Shown here one piece after another: positions 10,290 to 20,254 of a stretch of 64,000 nucleotides of DNA. Source of the stretch: Melieria omissa (taxonomy: Eukaryota > Arthropoda > Insecta > Diptera > Ulidiidae); assembly GCA_963971225.1 (NCBI GenBank), contig OZ020269.1:104743486-104807485 (forward strand). Direction: 5' to 3'. The translations under genes were made by a program, and so were the position numbers. Below the pieces are notes generated by a model, which was given only the letters and a program-made list of their open reading frames with translations, ran no database searches and had not been told where the DNA came from. Every line of letters begins with the position of its first letter. The first letter of the stretch is position 1.

Positions 10290-11271
10290 TATGATTTGAT
10301 TTGGTCAGTGCTTTGGTTAGTGCTAACCACTGCCGGTTCAAATGAAGTTGTGGAACTACATCGTTTTCATTTGATTTGGTGATTGCTAACCAAAGCATTA
10401 AAGTAAGTTTTTGAACTATGATATGATTTGGTTAGTGCTAACCACTGCAGGTTCAAATTAAGTTGTGGAACTTAAATGTTTTCATATGACTCAGTTAGTG
10501 CTCATCGGTTCAAAGTAACTTTTTTTCCGTATGGTTTTCATTTGATTTGGTTAGTGCTAACCAAAGCTTTAACGTAAGTTGTTGAACTATGATTTTATTT
10601 CGACAGTGCTAAGCACTGCAGGTTCAAATTAAATTGTGAAACTACGTTATTTTCATTTAAGTCGGTTAGTGCTAACCAAAGTTTTCAAATAAGTTTTTGA
10701 ACTATAATTTGATTTGGTTAGTGCTAACCACTGCAAGTTCAGTTTAAGTTGTGGAACTACATTGTTCTCATTTGATTCGGTTAGTGCTAACCACTGAAGA
10801 TTCAAATTAAGTAATCAGAGTAATATTGTCATGATTTCACATGGCTCGTTAGTGCTAACCGGTTCAAGCTAACTTTTTAAACTATATTGTTTTCATTTGA
10901 TTTGGTTATTGTTATCCAAAGCTGTAAAGTTAGTTGTTAAACTATGATTTGATTTAGTCAGTGCTAACCACTGCAGTTTATAATTAAGTTGTGTAACTAC
11001 ATTGCTTTCTTTTGATTCGGTTAGTGCTAACCAAAGATTTCAAATAAGTTGTTTAACTATAATTTGATTTGGTTAGTACTAACCACTGCAGGTTCAAGTT
11101 AAGTTGTTGAACTGAACTGTTTTCACTTAACTCAGTTATTACTAACCGGTTCAAGGTAACTTTATTAACTATATTGTTTTCATTTGATTTAGTGCTAACC
11201 ACTGCCGGTTCATGGTAACTTCTTAACTATATTGTGTCCATTTGACTTGGTTATTGTTAACGAAAGCTTAA

Positions 11272-11353
11272 TCCTGTCCGACATGAAAATAAACCGTTCT
11301 ATATGAATTGTATGGGCTGTAGTCCAATATATTGGACATTGTGTCTGAAAGGG
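11272..11353. mobile_element. Tiny TTAA-flanked MITE (~82 bp)
   Basis: TTAA at 11268-11271 and 11354-11357 flank a segment with imperfect inverted ends (TCCTGTCCGACATG against CCCTTTCAGACACAATG). It splits an array unit: joining AAAGCTTAA to TTAAATTTCAGTTGTTGAAC recreates a unit resembling AAAGCTTTAAAGTTAGTTGT. Too short to encode anything; probably a piggyBac-type remnant. Confidence 0.55.
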
Positions 11354-11490
11354 TTAAATTTCAGTTGTTGAACTATTTTTAAATTTAGTTAGTGCTAACC
11401 ACTGCCGGTTCAAGGTAAGTTGTTGAACTGAACTATTTTCACTTAACTCAGTTATTGCTAACCACTGCCACATTGACAATCCTTCACATC

Positions 11491-12870
11491 ATCCAATGTT
11501 TTACAAACTTTAATGGTTTAAGCACAAAAAATCATCTTTAACCTGAACAACACAAGAGCCCATTTTATTTCATGTACTGCCACATATTGGTAGCCCGAAA
11601 GGATAATTCACAATAAATAAAGCCGCAGATTTTTCACGCAAAAAATTATTTAAAAAATATGCACACACACATATGTGTATGTACGTAAGTATGTTAAGGA
11701 AAAAACCAGCATATTTAAAATTGTTTTTTTTTTCGTCATATTGCAAGTCCAACTTGTTGGCACGCGCCGAAGCTGATATGGGGATTTCATGTTTATTATT
11801 GTTGTTGTTGTTCATTGCTATAGTTTTTGCTGCTATTTTATTTATGCTGCAATAATTCGGTGCATTATGAACGTTTCCATAGCAGAAATGGAGTTTTTTT
11901 TACATAATGTTGTGATGTTTTAATTTGATTTTTTCGAAGCCATCGGGTGTTTTCGGCTGACTGTGAGTGCAAAAACAAACTATGAAAGTGAACTATTCAA
12001 TGTAAAATGATCAACAAAATACTTAAATAGTTTCGGATAATGAAAATCCACAGCCAGATGGCTTAATCAAAAACTCAGATATAATAAAATATAATAAAAC
12101 TAAATTGAAAAAAATCAGTAATTTGTATAAACTAATGAAAAAGAAAAAGAGTAAATGTTTACACTTAAACAATACAAATATGATAAAAATTGTAATTGTA
12201 TAGTGTAGTTGGTTTAATTGTACAATAGAAAAGTTTAAAAAGAATTGTTTTTCAAATTATATAAATTAATGAGTAAGTGATAACTGACATAAAAATACAT
12301 TTTAATAAAATAATAAAATTGCATTATTTCAATTTAATCAAGTAAATAAATAATAATTAAAAAATCGCTACGTAAATAAATTTGAAACTTTTTATTTACA
12401 TTTAATTAACACAAACTTGAAATCATTTATACGAAAAACGAAAAACAAATAATGTATTTTGTATGTAAAAAAAAACATGAAAATGCTGTTAAATTGAGGA
12501 AACAAAACTTTGAGGTAGTGAATTTTATCAGTTTAATTAATAGTAAGAAATAAATAAAAAACCCATAAATTTAAACAGTTTATTTTGCATAAATAAACTG
12601 AAAATAAATTATTTAAAACCTTGTAAAACACAAAAACTAAATAATTTAATGTGCACTTAAACAAACCAGAAAAGGACTTATTTCAAACCATTCAAAAAAA
12701 AAATAATAATTTATTTTGCATTTAAGCACAACAGAAAAGGAATATTAAGGAATATTAAAATATTAAATAGATTTAAATAAGTTTAGAACCTTAAAAAACA
12801 CAAAAATTTGGATAATTTAATTTTAATTTAACTAATACAGTAATAAATAAACAATGTAACAAATTAGTAT
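11491..12870. other. Very AT-rich noncoding DNA
   Basis: Strongly AT-rich, with many AATAAA-, TTAAT- and TAAATA-like words, especially 12000-12860. No gene, no terminal repeats and no clear tandem period. A long element cannot be excluded, because degenerate AT-rich sequence gives little to match. Confidence 0.6.
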
Positions 12871-13521
12871 CAAATATTTATAATAAAATTTGGAAAAAAT
12901 AAGTTTGAGTGGCAACCTTCCCGTGAAAGCTCGCATAAGCAGAAAAGGGCACTGTGTTCGACCATTTGTGGTTTGCTTAGAAATTCCTGTTTTACACAAT
13001 GCCTGCAATGAGTCTTGCTAACACTTATGATTGGTTCAGGTCCGTAGGGTCGTCTTGCCGCCCCCTCCTTTGCCAATCTGTTCGCCTCCTCACTAGCATC
13101 GTATCCACAGTGCGCCGGTACCCAGTGTAGTATCACTTGGTTGTCCTTGGAAAGGTCTTGGAGGACATCTACTGTCTCCCAGATCAGTTTAAAGTCAAAT
13201 TTCATCGAGTTCAGAGCTTTGATTGCAGGCTTCCTGTAAAGTTTTAAAGTTAAGTATTAGTATTGTCCTGGCACATTCATTAATGGCATAGACCTCAGCC
13301 TGGAAGACTTTGGCCTTGTCCCCAAGACTGACTGAAAGTTAGTAGCTAGAGCTACAATTTCCCGCTCCTGTTCCTTTTTCCGTCTTGGACCCATCAGTGT
13401 ACCATACAATATCACCACATGTCGGACTGATTTTACTATCAGCCCAGTCCTTCCTGTGCGGTATATACGTTTTGTACCTTCTTCTGAAGAGGTGCTTCTG
13501 AGGCATCAGATCTAGGGGCAT
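12870..13521 (-). pseudogene. LINE RNase H domain, broken
   Basis: RNase H motifs run from WYTDGSKTEKGTGAG (first catalytic Asp) at about 13400, through an AEVYAINECA-like segment (Glu) in a different frame near 13280, to LIWETVDVLQDLSKDNQVIL and HWVPAHCGYDASEEANRLAK at 13205-13040. The last motif normally has Asp where this copy has Asn (EEANRL), so a catalytic residue is changed as well as the frames broken. Related RNase H relics are at 32748-33000, 55520-56077 and 60500-60720. Confidence 0.75.
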
Positions 13522-13992
13522 TCAAAAGCCTACATCTCGCCTCCTGTCCCTCAGCAGAGATAAGTGACCGATTGCCTGTGTATGCTTCGGTATAAATCCA
13601 CTATGCACCAGTCGGTGAGTGCTGGCTATTGCAGCCATTTGCACTTTGAGTTCCAGCGGCATCGCCCCCAATATAACACTTAGGGCTGCAGTTGGAGTGG
13701 TCCTGAGACATCCTGTTATGCCGGTATCGGTCGTTGTAGTTTCTCTAGCAGTTGGAGTCGTCCTGAGACGTCCTGTTATGCTGGTATCTGCTAGTCGTTG
13801 TAGTTTCTCTAGCTTAGTTGCAGTTGTTACTTCTGTGGTCTTACTCCACCAGACTGTCGCCCACCAGATTATCGTCGGCAGAACTACCTTGGAGTACAAT
13901 TTTTGAAGCCACTTCGGCCTCAGTCCCCAGTTTTTTCCACAGATTCTTTTGCAACTCCAGGGTATTGCCTGCTCTCTTGATAGTGCAATCAA
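13522..13992 (-). pseudogene. LINE RT C-terminal (thumb/connection) region
   Basis: This is the in-order continuation of the RT. It reads CGKNWGLRPKWLQKLYSKVV, LPTIIWWATVWWSKTTEV, then a TSITGRLRTTPTA segment that occurs twice because of a local tandem duplication, then LSVILGAMPLELKVQMAAIA. The WLY..VVLP-I-WG motif and the LRTTPTAAL-VILG motif typify the region between RT and RNase H in I-like LINEs. It overlaps the preceding RT frame in another phase, so a frameshift lies near 13850-13990. Confidence 0.75.
13686..13812. repeat. ~63-bp tandem duplication inside the LINE
   Basis: Two direct copies, each beginning CAGTTGGAGT-GTCCTGAGAC and ending GTTGTAGTTTCTCTAG, at about 13689-13748 and 13749-13812. 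The second copy carries a few extra bases. The unit encodes the conserved ITGCLRTTPTA motif, so the duplication arose after the element lost constraint. Confidence 0.8.
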
Positions 13993-14404
13993 CGTGGGGT
14001 TTCCATTTCAATTTACTGTCTAGAGTTAGCCCTAGGTACTTGACCTCACTCGAGATGTTCAGCACCTTACCAACGATCTGTATCTGTCCAAGGTCAAATT
14101 TTCTTTTAAAGGTAAAAGGCACTATAATTGTTTTGTCCGGGTTCACAGACAATTTCTGTCTGACACACCAGCGCCTCACAATTTTCCGAGACTGCATGTC
14201 CGTCTTTGCCCCTGACCGCAATGACTTCATATCCCTGCTCCGAATTAGTCCATCAACGACCACAGACCACAGCAGCGGGGATAGTACCCCTCCTTGAGGA
14301 CATCCCCTCCCTGTTCTTGCAGACAGCTCTACCGCCCCTAGGTTGGATTGAATCACTCTGCTTTCAAGCATAGATGGTATACATCTTATAAGAGTGGTAA
14401 GCAC
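13841..14404 (-). pseudogene. LINE reverse transcriptase core with YADD deleted
   Basis: The minus-strand frame carries RT motifs GRGCPQGGVLSPLLW (thumb-proximal finger/palm motif) and KLSVNPDKTIIVPFTFKR, but the catalytic Y-A-D-D box is missing. Just where it should lie, after DGLIR, the DNA reads GATATGAAGTCATTGCGGTC and continues into GGGGCAAAGACGGAC. A related intact enzyme would have GYEVIA-YADD-...-RGKTD here. About 20-30 bp covering YADD appear deleted (junction about 14215-14222), with a nearby compensating frameshift, so the copy cannot polymerise DNA. Confidence 0.75.
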
Positions 14405-14489
14405 CTGAAATTCTCCTAGCGCCTTTTCAATCGCTTCGAAGGTCGTGTAGTTGAAGTGGATCTACCTTTCTGGAATATTGGTTCGCAGT

Positions 14490-14709
14490 CGCCGTAGCTC
14501 AGCTGGCTAGTGCGTTGGGCCGCGAGACAAATGCGACGCACGAATCCAGGTTCAATACTCCGTTGCGTTAACACCGAAAAAAAACGAAAAACAACAATTT
14601 TTCTTTCGGCGGCTGTCCTCAGCAGGAAATGGCAAACCTCTGAAAGTAAAATTGCCCATGAAAAGGCTCCCAACTCGCCGTTCGGAATCGGCATAAAACT
14701 GTAGGTCCC
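14490..14709 (+). mobile_element. tRNA-derived SINE
   Basis: A tRNA-like head carries a pol III A box (TAGCTCAGCTGG, 14495-14506) and a B box (GGTTCAATACT, 14549-14559) about 42 nt apart. A non-tRNA body follows, including CAGCAGGAAATGGCAAACCT and CGCCGTTCGGAATCGGC, ending GTAGGTCCCT. I recall a similar body as common in tephritid sequences, but this was not checked. It lies in the RT region of the minus-strand LINE, between its SVNRH and QKGRSTST segments. No poly(A) or clear target duplication was found, and the 3' end may be truncated. Confidence 0.7.
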
Positions 14710-16317
14710 TTGAAGATGTCGGTTCACACTTAGAGGGCACCGAGGAAGAATATCTTCTCTCAGGAAGCGGTCACCGGTCTTTTCCAAGCCTTTTAGCACG
14801 AATGACATCAAGCTTATCGACTTGAAGTGTTTTGGGTCCTTTTATTGATTCTTCCAGGCTTGGGGAGATAGATTACGTTCACTGCTCTCTACACCTCTGA
14901 AATATGCCCAAAAGATAAGCTACATGAATAGATTTTTATTAAAATAGGCGCTAGTGTATCCATTCCCTTTTGCAGAAGTGCCGAAAAAATTCCATCTTTT
15001 CCGGGCGCTTTGTATAGGGAGAACGATTCTAGCGGCCATTTCACTATTGGTGTGCTGCACACCGCTCGGGCAACCCTCCAGTCTTCCCTACTCGGATAAT
15101 ATGTCGGTCCTGTACTGTTTGTCAGAGGTGCGGTTGCTGATATTATCGATCCCGGAAAGTGGGTGTTAATGAGTAGGACGAGTGATTCCATTTCACTAAC
15201 ATTCACCAGTGTTCCAATAGGACAGGATTTTTCCTTCGAGAGGACCCTTTGTAGTCTGAAGCTGGAGGACAGGTTTTAGACGATTCTGTGAGGACGTGTC
15301 AGGTCCTGACACAGGACCTTATTTCATGGTTATATTTGGTGAGAGTCAGCGAGTAGGTCTGTCAGTCGCTATTCCGCTTGGCCCTATTACACAGTTTTCT
15401 AACCTCCTTCTTTAGCTTCCCTGTCGGACCTGAGACAACTAGTTCCCAAAATTCATTGGTTTTCCAACTGGTTTTTTGTAGTCAATTGGACAACTAGTTG
15501 TCAAAGTAGCTGTCAGCGGATGCAGAAGTCAGTCCGTTCGCGTCTAATCGTTCACGTTCTGCGTGCGCGTTCATAGGCGAGAAGAAACTACGAAAATACG
15601 AAACGAAACGAAAGACGACACAGAGGTGAAATAAGCAACAACATTCTGTTACGGCTGATCTTGTGATGCTTTTGTTACAACAACGTATAAATGTTTCTTT
15701 CTTTCTGTTTCTATGACTCGAAGTTCGCTCGATTTGCACGTTTTGTCTTAAATGATTTCAGTTAGAATTTCGCGTAGTTGCGTGAAGCAACGAATTGCAG
15801 CAATAGTCGAATGATATGTATTAATAAATTTATGTAATTATGTTTATGTAATTATTTATTAATTAATTTATTTTTTTATTAATTGCAGGCGAAGTCAGGA
15901 TGTTGTTTAAAAATTAAAGACCAATTTTTTAAATAAATCTAAATAATTTCAAACCATTGCTTGTGGTGTGAGTCTATGATAAAAAGTAAATGCTAATGAA
16001 TGAAATGTTTCATGGTTTGTAACCATCGAATTTTTTATGATTCAAGAAAAACACCTCTCATTTTCTCAAATATTTAGTGTGCAACTTAGAACTATGGAGC
16101 GTGAAAATATTCCCACATCTCGGCTGCCGTAAAAAAATGCGCGCATTAAGCTTAATGCAGTCGTCTGCCACTGGTCCGTTTCGGCCATTCCACTGCGCTG
16201 CGCAGAAACAAAAGCAGCCAAGAGTGCCACTGTTGGCCGCTGATAGCGCACACATTCTTCGTCCATTTCATGCAGCCCAACAAATTAAATTAATTGCACT
16301 TTTCTGGCGCACACGTT

Positions 16318-16337
16318 TGTGTGTGTGTGTGTGTGTT
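16318..16337. repeat. (TG)n microsatellite
   Basis: About 9-10 TG units. Confidence 0.9.
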
Positions 16338-16439
16338 GAAGGCAACTGGAGGACAAAGAAATGCGGTTGAAGGCGTTGCTTTAAATCTAATTATTTTAAT
16401 TACACTTTTGTGCGCACTTGTCCTTTGCGAATGCGCTCG

Positions 16440-16457
16440 CACACACACACACACACA
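16440..16457. repeat. (AC)n microsatellite
   Basis: About 9 AC units, followed by AAACACATACATACATTC. Confidence 0.9.
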
Positions 16458-16932
16458 AACACATACATACATTCAGATAATTTAGCACATAAAAGTGCCA
16501 TTTCGTAAAAGTTTTTAATTTTCTGCGCCACTTGCGCTTAAAATACACACACACACTCGCATACAAAAACTTAAATAAAATACTTGAGCGCAAATGTAAA
16601 AAACTGTTAACGCACAAAGGCAATGAAAAAAAATTACAACAACAACAACGCATTTGTCTGTTATTCGCCAGCTGCCGTAGTTAAGGACACGCAACGCGTG
16701 CACAAAAGTGCAAACGCCTAAAAGTATGCAGCAACTGTGCGAACAGCAGCGCTCGCGCCACACCCAGCTCGGCTCATCAGCAGCGCTCTTCGCTTAGCAC
16801 TGGTAAAAGTTTAATATGCACACAAAAAATGCTTGTTTTAATTGCAATCGAATGAAATTTTTGCGATTACGCTTTTGCACGCATCTCTCGCGCTGCACGC
16901 GCGCACATCATAAAAATCAAAAGCGAAACACT

Positions 16933-16952
16933 TTGTGTGTGTGTGTGTGTGT
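16933..16952. repeat. (TG)n microsatellite
   Basis: About 10 TG units. Confidence 0.9.
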
Positions 16953-18043
16953 TCGTTGTTGCAATTGTTGGGCTTCATTAAATTTAATGCGTTGCCATTG
17001 GCATTAAATGGGCAACTTTTGCGTGCGACAGCCGCATGTCGCCGACTGCCGAAGCGTTCGCTCGCCGAACTCGTCGCTCGCCGCTCGTTGGCCGTCTTGA
17101 CCGTTTCAATTTTCTGGTATGCCAAAACTTTTGCATACTTGCGCGTCAATAATTTTGCGCCCTTTTTTTCTGACTGCAGCTGCTTCGCCTCGGCGCTTCC
17201 TTCCGTTTCTGTTGGACTTCGGTGCCTTCGGAATCCTTGCACGCTTCGCTCTACGCTCGAGTGCACTTTTTTATGCGTACGTGCGTTAAGTTTAATGTTT
17301 CAATTTCCATTCAACAGTCTCGGCTCGAATCATTTGCAGCTGGCGACGCTGGGCGGCACTGGCCGAAATTGAAATTGATTTCCGTTTCAAATTGCTCTCC
17401 GCGCTGCCATTTTAAATCGTTTCGTTTTAATTTTGTTTTGTTTTTTTCTGCAATTTGTTGCAGGTTTTGGGGCAGCGCCAGCTGGTCATTAGAAACGGAA
17501 ATTAAATGAGTTGTAATAATTGCGACACCTTGCGCCATAAAGGCTTAACGCTCGCTGCTGGCGGCGGCAATCGGATGAGGTCTTTTTTTGTGAATAAAAT
17601 TAAATTTGGTGCAAAACAGGTGTTGGCGCATTGTGGAGTGAAAGATGGGACCGAGAAATATTGCAGTGTTGCTGTGACAGTGGACAATGTATGAACACCA
17701 GAGACTTTAATGCAAGTTGAGAACATTTTTTGTTATTTTCTGGTAAATATTTTTCAATCTTTGGACTTGAGTGGGTAATCAATATTTCAGAAAATGTTTA
17801 TAATTGCAATAACAAATCAAAAAGTGCTCTTAGTGAAATTTTTTAAGAGATACATGTCTGCAGACCATCTAGAAAGCTGGAGCGTTAATTACTTACTTTT
17901 CAAAAACTTAACACAATATGGAAAATTATTTATGAAATGCAATTCCATTGTTTTCAAGCAGAAAAAATTCGAAAAAAATTATATTCTACCTAACAAATTT
18001 GCTTTGGCGTCATTTTTATGACACTAACTCGATGATCCCAAGC

Positions 18044-18500
18044 TTAACCCTTTCACGACAGGTTTTTACTGTGGAAAGTTAAATTTTAAAATTTATATCA
18101 ATTTTAGATAATTCCAATTCATTCAATCAATTTATATCATTTTTAAATTTTATCAACATCAACAATATTCAATGATCATTTTAATGTCGTACGACAACAA
18201 ATTTTAAACACGAAAAAATTTTACAAAGAAAAAATCTTTATACTTGCGAAACTAGGGGCCAAATGTAGTAAAACTGCGTTTTAAGTTTTTCTCTCTGACG
18301 TTAGGATTTTTTTTAAAAGGACTTTGAAATTTCAAGGACATGTTTACTTCATTCATTGTAGAATAACAATATGGATATCAAATGAAAAAGGAAAATCCTT
18401 TGAATTCTAGAAAATTTAATGTTTTGATGCAAAAGGACGAAGAGGTATTGAAAATGGCCTTTTAAAACTTTATCCTTGAATATCCTTAGAAATTTCCAAT
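18044..18500. repeat. TTAA-type element end plus dispersed-repeat interior
   Basis: TTAACCCTTTCACGACAGG at 18044 has the TTAA-CCC start seen at 5402, 19030 and 52479. Inside, GGACTTTGAAATTTCAAGGA and ATATGGATATCAAATGAAA (18318-18390) match the repeat at 27430-27530. No matching right end is visible, so the element is probably truncated or the two parts are separate insertions. Confidence 0.4.
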
Positions 18501-18792
18501 AATTTTTTTTTGAGAAAAATACATTTTAAGGACTAAAGAGCTGCACAAAAGGTTCTATTGGGCACAGTTCACTACTGCACAGAACTGTACTTCAGTGTCG
18601 CGGTGACAGCAAATTCAAATGCTCAATAGTTCTATTCTGCCACAAAGCCAGCACTGCATCATTCGAAAACTTGTTCGCTACAGCAGCGACAGTGCTTGTG
18701 TTCTGTTGTGAAGCAAAACATCAAAACCGAAAGCTATAATGAGGTTAAGCAACGGTAAATCAGAGCAAGCAGACCGAGTGAAGTAGAACTTG

Positions 18793-18856
18793 TACTTCAG
18801 TGTTTTTCTACTTCCGTGTTGTTCCACTGCAGTATTGTTCTACTTCAGTGTTGTTC
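18793..18856 (+). repeat. 16-bp minisatellite, four units
   Basis: Four consecutive 16-bp units of the form TACTTCAGTGTTGTTC (variants TACTTCCGTGTTGTTC and CACTGCAGTATTGTTC). The surrounding 18550-19020 is rich in related words such as TACTTCAGTG and CACTGCAGTGCTTG. Confidence 0.75.
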
Positions 18857-19033
18857 TATACTTCAAGGTGCTTGAAGTTCTATTGTCGTTTCGTGCAGTA
18901 TTCCTATGAATATCAAAAGCTTTATTCACTGCAGTGCTTGTTTTGTAGTGAAAGTGAAGAAGACCGACAGTATTTGAAAGCACAGCGATGGCATGCAAGT
19001 CATTTCTATAGTGCTTGCGCCGCTCTTTATTAA

Positions 19034-19663
19034 CCCTTTGAAGCATACATTTTTCAGATAACTTTTTTTCAATGAAAATAGTCGCCCTGGGGGTTTTCGG
19101 GGTCGCTGATCACGAATATGTAATCAAATTTTTGAAATTCAGCAATCCAATATGGCGGATCCAATATGGCGGACCGAATTAGTGAAACTTATTCACATCT
19201 GTATGAAAATTGGTATACGGAGGTTTTCGAGGTTGCTGATTACGAATTTGATATCAGATTACCGAAATTCAAAATGGCGGATCCAATATGGCCGACAGAA
19301 TTAGTGAAAAAACCGAAAACCTCCGTATACCAATTTTCATATTGATATGAATAAGTGTAACTAATTCGGTCCGCCATATTGGATCCGCCATTTTGAATTT
19401 TGGTAATCTGATAAAAAATTCGTGATCAGCGACCCCGAAAACCTCCGTATACCAATTTTCATACAGATGTGAATAAGTTTCACTAATTCGGTCCGCCATA
19501 TTGGATCCGCCATTTTGAATTTTGGTAATCTGATAATAAATTCGTGATCAGCGACCCCGAAAACCCCTGGACACCAATTTTTGTATCAATCTGTTAAAAA
19601 CTTTTCAAGATAAGTGGTAGTATTCTAGGTGGGATATACGTCTTCCCACCGTGCTGCAAAGGG
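19034..19663. mobile_element. TTAA-flanked palindromic foldback with internal repeats
   Basis: The ends CCCTTTGAAGCA and TGCTGCAAAGGG are inverted, flanked by TTAA at 19030-19033 and 19664-19667. Almost the whole element is a palindrome: GGATCCAATATGGCGGACCG and an ACTTATTCACATCTGTATGA stretch recur forward near 19152 and 19274 (second with variants) and inverted near 19374 and 19495, at ~121-122-bp spacing within each arm. Each arm holds two units of about 121 bp (TTTTCGGGGTCGCTGATCAC to CAAAATGGCGGATCC). It has the same architecture as the 8.3-kb foldback but unrelated interior sequence. Minus-strand translation gives a MADPIWRT-type repeated peptide with no evidence of being a gene. Confidence 0.8.
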
Positions 19664-19667
19664 TTAA

Positions 19668-20254
19668 GGACTAAGATCCCAGATATCGTGAGTTTGATTT
19701 CTACCCGGTTTGGTCCTGCACTTTTTAATATTTTCTATTTGTTCTTTCTTTCAGCATTAGCGAATCAAATAATTTCTTTTTAGACAAGTTTCTATCCATC
19801 TCACTCCAATCAGTTGTCATGAGAAGCAAGTTTTCATATCCAGTAGAAGAACAACAACCACACAGTGCACATCCTATCCACAGATTACTCATCAATGACA
19901 CCAACCTCTGTGTTTTCCAACAACACTTTCTACCTATCAGCAACGAATGCGCTCTACACAACCCAGTAATAAACTTTTACATACGATTACCTGAAGGATA
20001 TCTAATTTTCAGAGCTCGGTTGTCGGTAAAAGATTTTCAACAAACGAGTAGCCTTTTTCATAGAGCCTGGACAGCTGCAGAGTTCATTGGGATGACTTTG
20101 CATTGGACATCCAATTAATACCCTAATTTGACGTATTGGTACCAGTCCTTCGGTATCGGTTCGGTATCTATCTATCTTATTTAATTTTTTTACTCAAGTT
20201 TTGATTGTTTCAAAGCCACTTCAACCGGTTAGTGAAATCAAGTGCATTACAGAA
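19668..20254. other. Noncoding, nothing recognised
   Basis: No transposon end, tandem repeat or gene motif found. Frames of 78-99 codons exist on both strands without a recognisable motif. Confidence 0.5.

Larger units (their letters stand above)
8225..11490. repeat. Tandem array with alternating ~63/~52-bp units (GGTTAGTGCTAACC)
   Basis: Each unit carries GGTTAGTGCTAACC, a 6-bp inverted repeat around TG. Flanks alternate between ACTGCAGGTTCAAATTAAG and AAAGCTTTAAAGTAAGTT. Motif starts at 9639, 9702, 10315, 10378, 10430, 10493, 10549, 10602, 10664, 10716 and 10779 give steps of mostly 62-63 and 52-56, so the real repeat is a dimer of about 115 bp. The first unit starts near 8225. Three insertions interrupt it: a foldback at 8311-9606, a mariner derivative at 9743-10289, and a small MITE at 11272-11353. 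Removing them leaves about 1.4 kb of array that decays toward 11490. No coding function is seen. Confidence 0.85.
12880..15490 (-). mobile_element. Degenerate LINE with RT and RNase H (I/LOA-like), minus strand
   Basis: Read on the minus strand from 15490 down, it shows in order a pre-RT segment (SGPTGKLKKEVRKLCNRAKR), RT N-terminal motifs (LYKAPGKDGIFSALLQKGMD, then LAPILIKIYSCSLSFGHI), RT core (MMSFVLKGLEKTGDRFL; TGRGCPQGGVLSPLLW; KLSVNPDKTIIVPFT; VKYLGLTLDSKLKWKPHVD), and RNase H (WYTDGSKTEKGTGAG; VILHWVPAHCGYDASEEANR). Frames shift at several points and the AP-endonuclease part upstream is missing. RNase H after RT argues for an I/LOA-type LINE rather than Jockey. A SINE-like insert at 14490-14709 interrupts it. 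The 3' end is lost near 12880. Confidence 0.85.
15491..18043. other. Noncoding, apparently single-copy DNA
   Basis: Mixed AT-rich and GC-richer sequence (16080-17500) with TG/CA microsatellites near 16318, 16440, 16541 and 16933. The frames (longest 145 codons, 16935-17372) have no family motif and overlap frames on the other strand. It could hold regulatory sequence or untranslated exons of a host gene; nothing decisive is visible. Confidence 0.5.

Noticed and set aside
8225..11490. CRISPR-like array, because short palindromic repeats occur at regular spacing
   Set aside because: The spacers are themselves repeated, unit spacing alternates 63/52, and the DNA is eukaryotic.
14490..14565. tRNA gene
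   Set aside because: A and B boxes are present, but the stems do not close as a normal tRNA and a SINE body follows.
19269..19499. Minus-strand MADPIWRT-type repeated peptide
   Set aside because: It lies wholly inside the palindromic TTAA foldback and reflects its internal repeats.
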